Part shown: positions 53,249-61,586 of the stretch, in pieces
Position numbering within the stretch: position 1 is the stretch's first letter
Layout: every line of letters starts with the position of its first letter
Origin: Candidatus Hydrogenedentota bacterium
Lineage (GTDB): Bacteria; Hydrogenedentota; Hydrogenedentia; Hydrogenedentales; CAITNO01
Assembly (NCBI GenBank): GCA_012730045.1
Contig: JAAYBR010000091.1
Span: 1-64,000 of the forward strand
Direction: 5' to 3'
DNA: 64,000 nucleotides
Notes under the pieces: generated by a model
What the model was told of the DNA's origin: nothing
The model's database searches: none
Seen by the model: the letters and a program-made list of their open reading frames with translations, nothing else
Translations under genes and position numbers: made by a program

Positions 53249-55915
53249 TCAGCCGGCCGTCTTCCAGGTGAAGCGCACGGTGGCCAGCCCGCCCGCGGGC
53301 ACGGCGACCGAAACGGCCCCCTCCCGCACCGGCAGCTCCGCGCCGGGCTCCTCGTTCAGAGTGCACAGGAACGCCGCCGCCAGCGGGGCGGCGGTCCGGA
53401 ACCCGTCCACCACATTCTCATTGGTCGGGTTCCAGAAGCGGACCACGCCGCCGCCGCCGTTGTCGGCGGGCTTCAGCGCGGTGATCACGGCGGTGCCGCC
53501 GGTCTGCTCCAGGAGCGACCGCCGTTCGGGGGCTGCCGGGGCCGCCGCGTGGGTGAAGACGCCTGTGGCGAGCAGGTCCGCCTGCCGCAGGGCCGCGCGC
53601 GGGTCGAAGGCGCCCTCGAAGGGGTAGAGGGCGTAGGAGAACTCCAGGCGGCCCTGCAACTGCCCGTCGGGCTCCGCCGGGCGCCCGACCGTCTTGCGGA
53701 AGCTTCGGAAAAGGGTCAGGGCGAGGCAGGCCTCCGGGGTTTCCAGCGCCGCATACTCATGGAGTCCGCCCCCCGACACGACGGCCAGGCCGCCGTCGGC
53801 GTTCTTCACGCCGAAGAACGAGGTGAAGGCCGTCTCCGGGTTCACCCGCTCCTGCCAGCGGGCCGTCTCCGGGGGAACGGCAATGTCCCGCTCCACCACG
53901 GCGAAGGGGGTGTCGGCGAAGGAGGTGTCCGTCTCCATGAGGGTCGGGAAAAGCACCCGCAGCCGGTGGTCGCGGATTGTGTTGTCCACGACCGTCCGCA
54001 CCTTGAGGACCGGGCAGTCCTTCTCCACGGAGATGAAGTCGGTGACGGGGAGCGGGGTTCTCCGGTCGGCGCGCGCGCCGGTGTGCTGGTCCATCTCGTC
54101 CGGCAGCAGGAGGGTGCGCTCCACCCGGAAGACCGTCCGGAGGGGGCCGTCCTCGTCCACGGCGGTCATCACCCGGGCGCCCGGCCCGCGGTACACGATG
54201 TCATTGATGAGCGGTCCGCGCGTCCAGCCGTCGCCGCGCTCGCCGCAGTCCTCGTAGAGGAAGAGGTTGGGGAATATCTCGCCGTCGGCCTTTCGCGTGA
54301 GCGCGCCGGTGCCGTCGGGGAACAGCTCAAAGGCGAGGTGCGCGTTTTCGGCGCGCAGGGGTCCGGTGAGGAGCGACCCGAAGGTCCGCGTGGCCTCCGG
54401 GGTGGTTTCGATGCGGAACGCGGCGTGGCCGCAGGGCGGCAGGTCCAGCTCCGCGGCGATGTGGTAGAGGTCCCCCATGACGGTCTGCTCGCGTCCGAGG
54501 GAGTCCAGCCTCCGGCACTCGATGTTCCGCTCCACGCGCACATGCTGGTAGGGGATGCGGGTCCCGTCCGGGGCCACGAGGTCAAACTTGTTGTAGCGCT
54601 CGCCCCAGGCCAGGCCGTCGTGGTAGGCGTTGCCCGTCTTCTCCGCGTAGTCCGCCGGGAAATACAGGGCCAGGTCGAAGACGCCCCGGCGCGCGAAGGG
54701 CAGGGGGTTGTGCGCGGCCAGCCGGGTCCAATCCTCCGGCGCGGCGGAGGCCCCGCCGAGACGGGCGCAGGCGCGCCGGAGGATGCCGCCGGCCAGCAGG
54801 GCGGCCTGGTCGAAGCGGTAGTGCATGTCGCGGTGGACCTGGTCAATGCTGCACCCGCAGATGGAGTCGTGCGGGTGGTTGCGCAGGAGGTACTGCCAGG
54901 CCTTGTCGAGGAACCCCGGCACGGGCCTTCCGCCGTCCAGGGTCTCCATCAGCAGCAGGGGCTCGGCCCACTTTTCCAGCAGGGCCTGGCCCAGGTCGTT
55001 CTTCCGCTTGAGGTCGTAGCGCGAGCTGAGGGTGTGGACGATGAGGTACTGCCCCACCCGTTTGCTGTCGCGCGCCGGTTCGCGCAGCTCCCCGCGCCGT
55101 TCCGGCAGCTCGTCGAGGTGCGCGGCCAGGGCGCGTCCGTAGTCCTCCAGCGTTCCCCATTCGAAGGTGATCTCCGGGTGCTTCTCCCGGAGCCGCGCCA
55201 GCAGCCAGGGCATGTTGGGGTCGGGCCGCTGGTGGTCTATGGCGTCGAGCATGAGCACCAGCGGGACCGCCGAGCGGGCCGCCTCCTCCCCGAAGTAGGG
55301 GACGAAGTGGGTGTCCACGTCCTCGTCGCGGTTCCCCGCCTCCTTCACGGGGCGGCGCACGGCGAACTCGAAGGGGCTGTAGCTGCCCTTGTCGCAGAGC
55401 TTGTGGTAGGCCATCTTGCCGCCGTCGGGGCCGACCCAGGCGAAGTGGGCCGGGAAGGTCTCGTCCTGCGTGCCGCGCCAGCAGATGCCCGCGCTGAGCC
55501 CGAACCCGCGCATGATCATGGGCAGGGCGGCGACATGGCCGAACTGGTCCGGGGTGTAGGCGAAGTCGAGGGGCTCCACGCCCAGTTCGCGGCAGACGCG
55601 CAGGCCGCGCGCCAGGTTGCGGATGAAGGACTCGCCCGAGACGAGCCACTCATCGGGCAGGTTGTACCACGGCCCGGCGAGGAGGCGCCGTTCGCGGAGG
55701 AGGCGCAGCAGCTCCTCCCGCCGCTCCGGCCGGATTTCCAGATAGTCCTCCAGCACGACAGCCTGCCCGTCCAGATGGAAGCACCGGTACTCCGGGTCCT
55801 TCTCCATCAGGTCCATCAGCTCGTCCACCAGCTCCACCAGCCAGCGCCTGAACTCCTGGAAGGGTTCGTACCATTCCCGGTCCCAGTGGGTGCCCACGCA
55901 GTAATACGCCTTCAT
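53249..55915 (-). CDS. Glycoside hydrolase family 38 alpha-mannosidase
   Basis: An 888-residue enzyme that removes alpha-linked mannose. The zinc-site motif GTHWDREWYEPF is at residues 8-19 and the nucleophile is D123 in YTPDQFGHVAALP. The N-terminal catalytic barrel is followed by the helical middle domain and the large beta-sandwich C-terminal domains, in the usual order. No signal peptide is present, so it acts in the cytoplasm on imported oligosaccharides. ATG 55915 follows AGGA by 6-7 bases; the frame upstream to 56131 is antisense to the GHMP kinase. It has its own promoter with a hairpin in the leader, and is divergent from the GHMP kinase gene. Confidence 0.92.
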   Translation of the reverse strand: MKAYYCVGTHWDREWYEPFQEFRRWLVELVDELMDLMEKDPEYRCFHLDGQAVVLEDYLEIRPERREELLRLLRERRLLAGPWYNLPDEWLVSGESFIRNLARGLRVCRELGVEPLDFAYTPDQFGHVAALPMIMRGFGLSAGICWRGTQDETFPAHFAWVGPDGGKMAYHKLCDKGSYSPFEFAVRRPVKEAGNRDEDVDTHFVPYFGEEAARSAVPLVLMLDAIDHQRPDPNMPWLLARLREKHPEITFEWGTLEDYGRALAAHLDELPERRGELREPARDSKRVGQYLIVHTLSSRYDLKRKNDLGQALLEKWAEPLLLMETLDGGRPVPGFLDKAWQYLLRNHPHDSICGCSIDQVHRDMHYRFDQAALLAGGILRRACARLGGASAAPEDWTRLAAHNPLPFARRGVFDLALYFPADYAEKTGNAYHDGLAWGERYNKFDLVAPDGTRIPYQHVRVERNIECRRLDSLGREQTVMGDLYHIAAELDLPPCGHAAFRIETTPEATRTFGSLLTGPLRAENAHLAFELFPDGTGALTRKADGEIFPNLFLYEDCGERGDGWTRGPLINDIVYRGPGARVMTAVDEDGPLRTVFRVERTLLLPDEMDQHTGARADRRTPLPVTDFISVEKDCPVLKVRTVVDNTIRDHRLRVLFPTLMETDTSFADTPFAVVERDIAVPPETARWQERVNPETAFTSFFGVKNADGGLAVVSGGGLHEYAALETPEACLALTLFRSFRKTVGRPAEPDGQLQGRLEFSYALYPFEGAFDPRAALRQADLLATGVFTHAAAPAAPERRSLLEQTGGTAVITALKPADNGGGGVVRFWNPTNENVVDGFRTAAPLAAAFLCTLNEEPGAELPVREGAVSVAVPAGGLATVRFTWKTAG

Positions 55916-55943
55916 CTGTTTCCTTTCGTGGCGGGGAAAGAGA

Positions 55944-55970
55944 AAAAGGGGACCCGGTGGGCCCCCTTTT
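55944..55970 (-). promoter_or_regulatory. Leader hairpin with T-run, possible attenuator
   Basis: AAAAGGGG (55944-55951) and CCCCTTTT (55963-55970) pair, with a CCC/GGG extension, one A-C mismatch and a GGT loop. On the minus strand the stem is followed by more T. It lies between the mannosidase promoter and its start codon, right where the transcript should begin. Confidence 0.5.
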
Positions 55971-55976
55971 CCTGCT

Positions 55977-56005
55977 ATCATACCCCGCGCGGGCTGCCGT
56001 TCCAA
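55977..56005 (-). promoter_or_regulatory. Mannosidase promoter, TTGGAA-17-TATGAT
   Basis: On the minus strand TTGGAA (56005-56000) and TATGAT (55982-55977) are exactly 17 bases apart. The predicted start of transcription is near 55970, 55 bases before the mannosidase start codon. Confidence 0.6.
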
Positions 56006-56054
56006 AACGGACGCCCCCCCGGACGGCAGGCAGAACTTTGGCGGAGGACAACGG

Positions 56055-57101
56055 ATGGACGGCTCCCGCAGGCGGGTGATCAACGCGACGGCCCCGGTGC
56101 GCATCTGCGACCTGGGCGGATGGACGGACACATGGTTCGCGGGGCACGGGGCGGTCTTTAATCTGGGCGTGTACCCCTACGCGGAGGTGCAGCTCTACGT
56201 GTCGCGCGCGGCCGGCGCGTCCGCGCCGCGGGTGGTCATTCACGCGGAAAACTTTGGGGACCGCTACGAGGTGCGGAGCGCGCCGCCGGAGTACGACAAG
56301 CACCCCCTGCTTGAGGCTTGCCTCGACATCATGGACCTTCCCCCCGACCTGTCCTTCGAGGTGAACCTGTACTCCAACGCGCCCGCCGGATGCTCCACGG
56401 GCACCTCGGCGGCGGTGAGCGTCGCGCTGCTGGGGGCGCTGGACCTGCTGACGCCGGGGCGCATGACCCCCCACGAGGTGGCGGCCATGGCGCACCGGGT
56501 GGAGACGGAAAAACTCGGGCTCCAGTGCGGCATCCAGGACCAGTTGTGCTCGGCCTACGGGGGGGCCTGCTTCATCGAGATGCACGCCTACCCCCACGCG
56601 AGCGTGTCGCAGGTGCAGGTGTCCAACAGCGCCTGGTGGGAGCTGGAACGGCGGCTGGCGCTGGTGTTTCTGGGCCGGTCCCACGCGTCCAGCGAGGTGC
56701 ACGGGCGGGTCATCGCCGGGTTTGAGCGGGAAAACGCCGACACCTCGGCGCTGGCGCCCCTGCGGCAGGCGGCCCACGACGCCAAGAACGCCCTGTACGA
56801 GGGGGATTTCGCCGCTTTCGGAAAAGCCATGCTCCTGAACACCGAGGCGCAGCGCGCGCTGCACCCCGCGCTGGTTTCGGCGGAGGCGGAGGCCGTTTTC
56901 GCCCTTGCCCGCGAGCACGGCGCCATCGGGTGGAAGGTGAACGGCGCGGGTGGGGAGGGCGGTTCCGTCACCCTGCTCTTCGGCCCCGAGAGCGAAAAGA
57001 AGCGGGCTTTCCGAAAGGCGCTCCCCGCACTGAACCCGGATTTCGCCTACATCCCCATCTATCTGTCCCGTTTTGGTCTGCGCCAATGGGAGAGTGCCTG
57101 A
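56055..57101 (+). CDS. GHMP-family sugar kinase
   Basis: A 348-residue small-molecule kinase. The start INATAPVRICDLGGWTDTWF is the sugar-kinase variant of GHMP motif 1. The ATP loop reads NAPAGCSTGTSAAVSVALLG. Motif 3 (KVNGAGGEGGSVTLLF) is near the C-terminus. This set is typical of the heptose-7-phosphate / L-fucose-type kinases that phosphorylate an anomeric hydroxyl or nearby position. GGAGG lies about 6 bases before ATG 56055. It is divergent from alpha-mannosidase and may act on the released sugar. The exact substrate cannot be read from sequence. Confidence 0.85.
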   Translation: MDGSRRRVINATAPVRICDLGGWTDTWFAGHGAVFNLGVYPYAEVQLYVSRAAGASAPRVVIHAENFGDRYEVRSAPPEYDKHPLLEACLDIMDLPPDLSFEVNLYSNAPAGCSTGTSAAVSVALLGALDLLTPGRMTPHEVAAMAHRVETEKLGLQCGIQDQLCSAYGGACFIEMHAYPHASVSQVQVSNSAWWELERRLALVFLGRSHASSEVHGRVIAGFERENADTSALAPLRQAAHDAKNALYEGDFAAFGKAMLLNTEAQRALHPALVSAEAEAVFALAREHGAIGWKVNGAGGEGGSVTLLFGPESEKKRAFRKALPALNPDFAYIPIYLSRFGLRQWESA

Positions 57102-57123
57102 ACGGTTTCAGGGGACATCACAG

Positions 57124-57152
57124 TTGTTTTCTCCCTCCGGGAAGAGTATACT
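57124..57152 (+). promoter_or_regulatory. Putative promoter of pal-cpoB, TTGTTT-17-TATACT
   Basis: TTGTTT at 57124-57129 and TATACT at 57147-57152 are 17 bases apart in the 292-base gap after the GHMP kinase. The start codon of pal is 241 bases further on, so a long 5' leader is implied. Otherwise the gap holds nothing I recognise. Confidence 0.45.
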
Positions 57153-57393
57153 TTTGGCGGGTGTTAGGGGAACGGTGGAGACAAATGAGAAGTCCCGGCG
57201 CGAGACGTGTATTTCCCGGGTGGAACCTTTTTGAGCGTAACAGGATAGAGTCGTTTGACAGGCCCGCCTGCGGTGCGTTTCGGGGGCTTTGTCAGGAGCC
57301 GGTGATGATCGCAGCCCGTGTCCGCCTGTGTGGGGCGCGCCGCGGGGTGCTTGTGGACCCAATGAGCAAAGCTGGACAAGCGGAGGTTTGACG

Positions 57394-57921
57394 ATGGACA
57401 AGAAGCGTGTGTGGACAATTCTGACCGTGGTGCTGTGCATGGTGATGGTGCTGGGCGTGGCCGGCTGCAAGAAGAACAAGCCGCCGCTGACGACGGACGT
57501 GACCCCGAGCACCACGAATGAGACGACGAGCGGCGACGGCCTGCCCGGCGTGAACCAGGAAGACCTGCTGTTCGAGCCGGGCAGCAAGTACGGCCTGCAG
57601 ACGGTGCAGTTCGACTACAACAGCTCTTCGCTGCGCGCTGACTCCATGGACACCCTGCGCGGGAACGCCGAGAAGATCAAGCAGTTCCCGAACGCCTACA
57701 TCCAGATCGCCGGCCACTGCGACGAGCGCGGCACCCAGGAATACAACCTGGCCCTCGGCGAGCGCCGCGCCCTCGCGGTCCGCAACTATCTCATCCAGCT
57801 CGGCGTCTCCGGCGACCGTCTCGTGACCATCAGCTACGGCAAGGAATTCCCTGTCGTCGCCGGGAGCAACGAGGAAGCCTGGGCGCAGAACCGCCGCGCC
57901 GAGTTCAACAAGGCGAAGTAA
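57394..57921 (+). CDS. pal: Peptidoglycan-associated lipoprotein (Pal)
   Basis: A 175-residue OmpA-like lipoprotein that ties the outer membrane to peptidoglycan. The lipobox GVAGC places the lipidated cysteine at residue 25. A short Thr/Ser-rich linker follows. The OmpA domain has VQFDYNSSSLRADSMDTL and the peptidoglycan-binding Asp/Arg pair in AGHCDERGTQEYNLALGERR (D110 and an Arg near 125). GGAGG lies 7 bases before ATG 57394. It precedes the cpoB-like gene by 58 bases. TolA/Q/R/B genes are not in the window. Its presence is direct support for an outer membrane. Confidence 0.92.
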   Translation: MDKKRVWTILTVVLCMVMVLGVAGCKKNKPPLTTDVTPSTTNETTSGDGLPGVNQEDLLFEPGSKYGLQTVQFDYNSSSLRADSMDTLRGNAEKIKQFPNAYIQIAGHCDERGTQEYNLALGERRALAVRNYLIQLGVSGDRLVTISYGKEFPVVAGSNEEAWAQNRRAEFNKAK

Positions 57922-57979
57922 GCGGCCCCCCTGTCCGTTTGGGTGATCTTCGGAAAGAAAACAGCAAGGGAACCGGGCC

Positions 57980-58894
57980 ATGCGTTTCACGCACATGACA
58001 GTGCTGGCGGCGATAGCCGGCGCCGCGCTCCTCACGGGGTGCGAGACAACCGGCGGCCAGACCAAGACCACGATCTATGACATGCACCGCCGGGTGGTGA
58101 AGCTCGACAAGGATCTGGGCGAGTCCATCAACCAGCTCAACACCACGTCGGCCACGCTCAACCAGCGCGTGGACGACATGGACGGGCAGACGCGGGAACT
58201 GCGGTCGCTCCTGGAGGAGAACCAGCGCAAGCTGGACGAGATCAAGGGCGACATGACGCGGCTGTTCCGGGCGATGAACCTGTCGCAGGGCGTCACAGCC
58301 CCCACCGGAACCGTCACCCCCTCCGTGAACCCGAATGTGCAGGCGGGCACGCCGCAAATTGTGCCGCCTGCGCAGACGCCGGGCGCCGCTCCGGTGCCGG
58401 GCGCGCTGCCCACGCCGTCCGCGCAGAACGAGCTGCTGGACTCCGCGCCGGTTCCGGCCGGTGTCGGCGCCGCGGCGCCCGCCGCGGCTCCGGCCGCGCC
58501 CGCCGCGGTCGGCGACCCGAACGTGCTGTACAACCAGGCGCAGAACAGCTACAGCAGCGGGGACTACAAGACCGCGATGCAGCGGTTTGACGAGTTCCTG
58601 GGGCAGTTTCCGACCAGCGAGAACGCGCACAACGCGCTCTTCTGGAAGGCCAAGTGCCAGCTGAACCTGGGCAGCTTCGCCGACTCCGTGCAGTCGTTCG
58701 AGGGCGTGCGGTCGAGGTTCCCCAACAGCACCAAGGTGCCCTTTGCCATGCACAACCAGGCGGTGGCGCATTCGCGTCTCGGCCAGACCGACGAGGCGAT
58801 CCGGCTCATGCAGGCCGTGGTGGACCAGTTCCCCATGTCCCCTGTGGCGGAGCAGGCCAAGTCCGACCTGAAGCGGCTGAAGGGCGAGCAGTAG
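57980..58894 (+). CDS. CpoB/YbgF-like lipoprotein with coiled coil and TPRs
   Basis: A 304-residue lipoprotein. The lipobox LLTGC puts the modified cysteine at residue 21. A coiled coil follows (RRVVKLDKDLGESINQLNTT, RSLLEENQRKLDEIKGDMTR). An Ala/Pro-rich linker leads to TPRs at about residue 180 onward (VLYNQAQNSYSSGDYKTAMQ, HNALFWKAKCQLNLG, AHSRLGQTDEAIRLMQAVVD). This is the trimerising-coil/TPR layout of the Tol-Pal helper YbgF/CpoB, which usually has an ordinary signal peptide rather than a lipobox. The location after pal supports the call. Confidence 0.85.
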   Translation: MRFTHMTVLAAIAGAALLTGCETTGGQTKTTIYDMHRRVVKLDKDLGESINQLNTTSATLNQRVDDMDGQTRELRSLLEENQRKLDEIKGDMTRLFRAMNLSQGVTAPTGTVTPSVNPNVQAGTPQIVPPAQTPGAAPVPGALPTPSAQNELLDSAPVPAGVGAAAPAAAPAAPAAVGDPNVLYNQAQNSYSSGDYKTAMQRFDEFLGQFPTSENAHNALFWKAKCQLNLGSFADSVQSFEGVRSRFPNSTKVPFAMHNQAVAHSRLGQTDEAIRLMQAVVDQFPMSPVAEQAKSDLKRLKGEQ

Positions 58895-58912
58895 GCCCGG
58901 AACGTCCCGTAA

Positions 58913-58942
58913 TTGACTCTTGGAACCGGCGCGGGGTACGAT
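58913..58942 (+). promoter_or_regulatory. Putative promoter, TTGACT-18-TACGAT
   Basis: TTGACT at 58913-58918 and TACGAT at 58937-58942 are 18 bases apart, 76 bases before the start of the sugar kinase operon. Confidence 0.5.
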
Positions 58943-59018
58943 GCCCGCGCCGGTTTTTTCTCTGGGCGGGCCGGTTTTCGGGCCCCCGCAACCACACATC
59001 ACCGAAGGAAGGACACGC

Positions 59019-60029
59019 ATGCGGCATTACCTGGGACTGGACGTCGGGGCCACCAAGACTTTCTGCCTGGCAGGCGACGAGACAGGGCGGGTGCTCGGGT
59101 TCGGGCGCGCGGCCACGGGCAACTACGAGTGCTTCGGCGTGGACCCGGCGCGCGCGGAGATCACCAAGGCGGTCAACGGCGCGCTGGAGACGGCGGGCCT
59201 GACGCTGAAAGACATTGCGGGTGTGGGCATGGGCGTCGCCGGGGCCGACCTGCCGGACGACTACGTGATGCTTGACCGGGAGATTTTCACGCCCCTGTTC
59301 GGGGAGATCCCGAGGGTGTTCCGCAACGACAGCATGGGCGGCCTGCGCGGCGGCACGCGCGACCCCTTCGGCATCGTCATTGCCTGCGGCACCGCCTGCG
59401 TGTGCGCCGGGATCAACCGCGCCGGGAAAGAGGGCCGTGTGGGCGGCATCAGCGAGGACTTCGGCGACGTGGTCAGCGGGTCCAGCATCGGGACCGAGGG
59501 GGTGAAGGCCGTCTTCCGGTACCGCGACGGCATCATCCCGAAGACGCTTCTCGCCGACAAGTTTCTGGAGCGCTCTGGCTGCGCCTCGCTCGACGACCTG
59601 TTCATGAAAATGTACACCCGCGAGCTGTGGTACGGGGACCTTGAGCCCATGGCGAAGCTCGTGTTCGACGCCGCCCACGAGGGCGACGCGGCGGCCTGCG
59701 ACATCCTGGAGTGGGGCGGCAGCTACCTGGGCGACATGGTGAACGCCATGGCGCGCCAGCTCGACATGTGCCGCGACACCTTCGACGTGGTCATGACGGG
59801 CAGCGTCTTCAAGGGGGTTTCCCCCGTGCTCGCGGACGCCCTGCGCACTCGCGTCCACCGGGTGTGCCCCAACGCGCGGACTGTGCGCGCGGAGTTTGAG
59901 CCGGTCGTCGGCGCGCTGCTGCTGGGCGTAGAGCTGCACCAGCAGATGGACGGCGGCCGCTATGACGCGCTGAGCGCCTCCCTGGAGGAGGCGGAGCGCC
60001 GTTTCGGGGTCTGTTTCAAGCCGGAGTGA
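59019..60029 (+). CDS. BadF/BadG/BcrA/BcrD-type ATPase, N-acetylglucosamine kinase-like
   Basis: A 336-residue ASKHA-fold kinase. The phosphate-binding start LGLDVGATKTFCLAGDETG, the segment MGVAGADLPDDY, the catalytic-region NDSMGGLRGG and IACGTACVCAGIN fit eukaryotic-type N-acetylglucosamine kinases. VVMTGSVFKGVSP closes the adenosine site. GGAAGGA lies 6 bases before ATG 59019. The next genes follow with gaps of 5, 3 and 1 bases, so this is the head of a four-gene operon that ends in a UDP-sugar pyrophosphorylase. The pair fits amino-sugar salvage, although glucosamine or other sugars are possible substrates. Confidence 0.82.
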   Translation: MRHYLGLDVGATKTFCLAGDETGRVLGFGRAATGNYECFGVDPARAEITKAVNGALETAGLTLKDIAGVGMGVAGADLPDDYVMLDREIFTPLFGEIPRVFRNDSMGGLRGGTRDPFGIVIACGTACVCAGINRAGKEGRVGGISEDFGDVVSGSSIGTEGVKAVFRYRDGIIPKTLLADKFLERSGCASLDDLFMKMYTRELWYGDLEPMAKLVFDAAHEGDAAACDILEWGGSYLGDMVNAMARQLDMCRDTFDVVMTGSVFKGVSPVLADALRTRVHRVCPNARTVRAEFEPVVGALLLGVELHQQMDGGRYDALSASLEEAERRFGVCFKPE

Positions 60030-60034
60030 GCCAC

Positions 60035-61201
60035 ATGCGTCTGCGCGCGGGACACGTTGTCTTTGCCCTCATTGCGCTGGTCACGGCCTTCATGGTCGTG
60101 GTCACCACGCGCGTGCCCTCCGGGGACCCCGCCTCCGACGCGGGGGTGGACGCCACCCTGCCCCCGGCGGGCAGCGCCCCGGACGAGAGGGCCGTGCTGG
60201 AGATTGACCGCGAGATGGACTTCGGCATCATCTCCCGCGCGGAGCCCGCGCACCGCACCCTGCCCGTCTGCAACCGCGGGAAGCGCCCCCTTGTGATCCG
60301 GGACATCCAGACGAGCTGCGCCTGCACCCGCGGCGAGCTGCCGCCCGGGAAGAACATCATCCCCCCCGGCGGGTGCGCCGACGTGCGGGTGACCGTCTTC
60401 CCCAACCGGATTTTCGGCTTCAAGTCCGTGAAGACCCTCACCTTCATGAGCAACGACCCCGTCAACCCCTCTGTCACCGTCGACGTCGCCGCCACGGTGG
60501 ACCCCGAGTTCTCGCTGGAGCCTGAAACCCTCGACTTCGGGACCGTGGAGAAGGGGACGGAAACCCGCCGCACCCTGCGGCTGGCCACGCTCACCGAGGA
60601 GCCCGTGACGGTCACCGCCGCGGGCGACCGCATGCCCGACGCCGCCGAAACGGCCCCGCCGGGCCCCTGGCGCCACGAGATCGAGAAAGTTCCCGAGGCC
60701 GACTGGAAGGTTCCCGGCAAACCGGAATGGCTCATCCATGTCACCCTGGAGGACTGGGCCGCCCCCGGTTCCCTCGAAAGCGCGGTTTTCCTCTCCACCG
60801 ACGTCAAGCGGTTCCCCCACTTCCGCGTCCCCGTGACGGGCGAGGTGCGGGCTCCCTACACCCTCACCCCGGACATCCCCGGGGGCGTGCTGCTGCTGCC
60901 GGCGGGACAGTTTGCCGTGCTGGCGGTGCGCGCGGAGGCCCCGCTGTCCTGCGCGGGAACCGGGGAGGTGGCGGGGCTCACCGCGGCGGTGCAGCCGGAC
61001 GGGGACGGGCGGGGTTTCCAGCTGACCGTGTCAGGGTCCCCGGATTCCCCGCCGGGCCGCCACGAGGAGACGTTGCGGGTGGACATCCAGACCGGCGAAA
61101 AGACCTTTCAGGAACGGCTGCGCGTGCGGTGGTTCGGCGCGGCCAGGCCGCCGGGAGACACCCCGGAGCCCGGCCCTCCCGGGCCCGCCACGGGAGAATG
61201 A
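60035..61201 (+). CDS. DUF1573 (ASH-like) membrane-anchored protein
   Basis: A 388-residue protein with an N-terminal hydrophobic helix (HVVFALIALVTAFMVVVTT) and a periplasmic domain of DUF1573 type. The diagnostic part is DFGIISRAEPAHRTLPVCNR then VIRDIQTSCACTRGELPPGK. A second Ig-like repeat follows (LDFGTVEKGTETRRTLRLAT). The C-terminal end is Pro/Gly-rich. GGAG precedes ATG 60035. It lies 5 bases after the sugar-kinase gene. DUF1573 proteins occur in great number in PVC and Bacteroidota genomes; the function is unknown. Confidence 0.82.
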   Translation: MRLRAGHVVFALIALVTAFMVVVTTRVPSGDPASDAGVDATLPPAGSAPDERAVLEIDREMDFGIISRAEPAHRTLPVCNRGKRPLVIRDIQTSCACTRGELPPGKNIIPPGGCADVRVTVFPNRIFGFKSVKTLTFMSNDPVNPSVTVDVAATVDPEFSLEPETLDFGTVEKGTETRRTLRLATLTEEPVTVTAAGDRMPDAAETAPPGPWRHEIEKVPEADWKVPGKPEWLIHVTLEDWAAPGSLESAVFLSTDVKRFPHFRVPVTGEVRAPYTLTPDIPGGVLLLPAGQFAVLAVRAEAPLSCAGTGEVAGLTAAVQPDGDGRGFQLTVSGSPDSPPGRHEETLRVDIQTGEKTFQERLRVRWFGAARPPGDTPEPGPPGPATGE

Positions 61202-61204
61202 TTC

Positions 61205-61585
61205 ATGGGCCTTTTTGGACGCCAGGACCCCAAGCCGGACGCGGCGGGGGAGAGGGGCGAGTTTCCCCTCCCGCCCAGAAGAGCGTGGTGCGGCGCCTGC
61301 TCCAAGGAGCAGGCCCTCACCAAGGTGTGGCGCAGGAACGGCATGATGCGCCGCTGTCCCTGCTGCGGTCTGGAGTTCGAGAAGCCCGCCGAACTGTACG
61401 CCCGCGTGCAGGCGGTGTGCCCCAGGTGCGACGAGCCGCTGGAGCAGCCGGGCTTTGACTACGGCTTCTGCGACGGGTGCGGCTCGAAGTACGAGCTGTC
61501 CGAAGGGGCCAAGCCCGGCCTCATGCCCAATCTCGCCCAGCGGCGGGAACGGGACAAACACGGAAAATCAAGGAGTGTGCTGTAG
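61205..61585 (+). CDS. Small multi-zinc-ribbon protein of unknown function
   Basis: A 126-residue soluble protein with four paired-cysteine knuckles: WCGACSKEQ, RCPCCGLEF, VCPRCDEPL and FCDGCGSKY. It should bind two zinc ions. The N-terminus is Pro/Gly-rich and the C-terminus basic (NLAQRRERDKHGKSRSVL). It begins three bases after the DUF1573 gene and ends one base before the pyrophosphorylase start, so it is a firm operon member. No function is assigned. Confidence 0.75.
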   Translation: MGLFGRQDPKPDAAGERGEFPLPPRRAWCGACSKEQALTKVWRRNGMMRRCPCCGLEFEKPAELYARVQAVCPRCDEPLEQPGFDYGFCDGCGSKYELSEGAKPGLMPNLAQRRERDKHGKSRSVL

Positions 61586-61586
61586 G

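Noticed and set aside
57124-57393. Riboswitch in the long leader before pal
   Set aside because: No recognisable conserved core and no clear terminator or anti-terminator pair was found in the 241-base leader.
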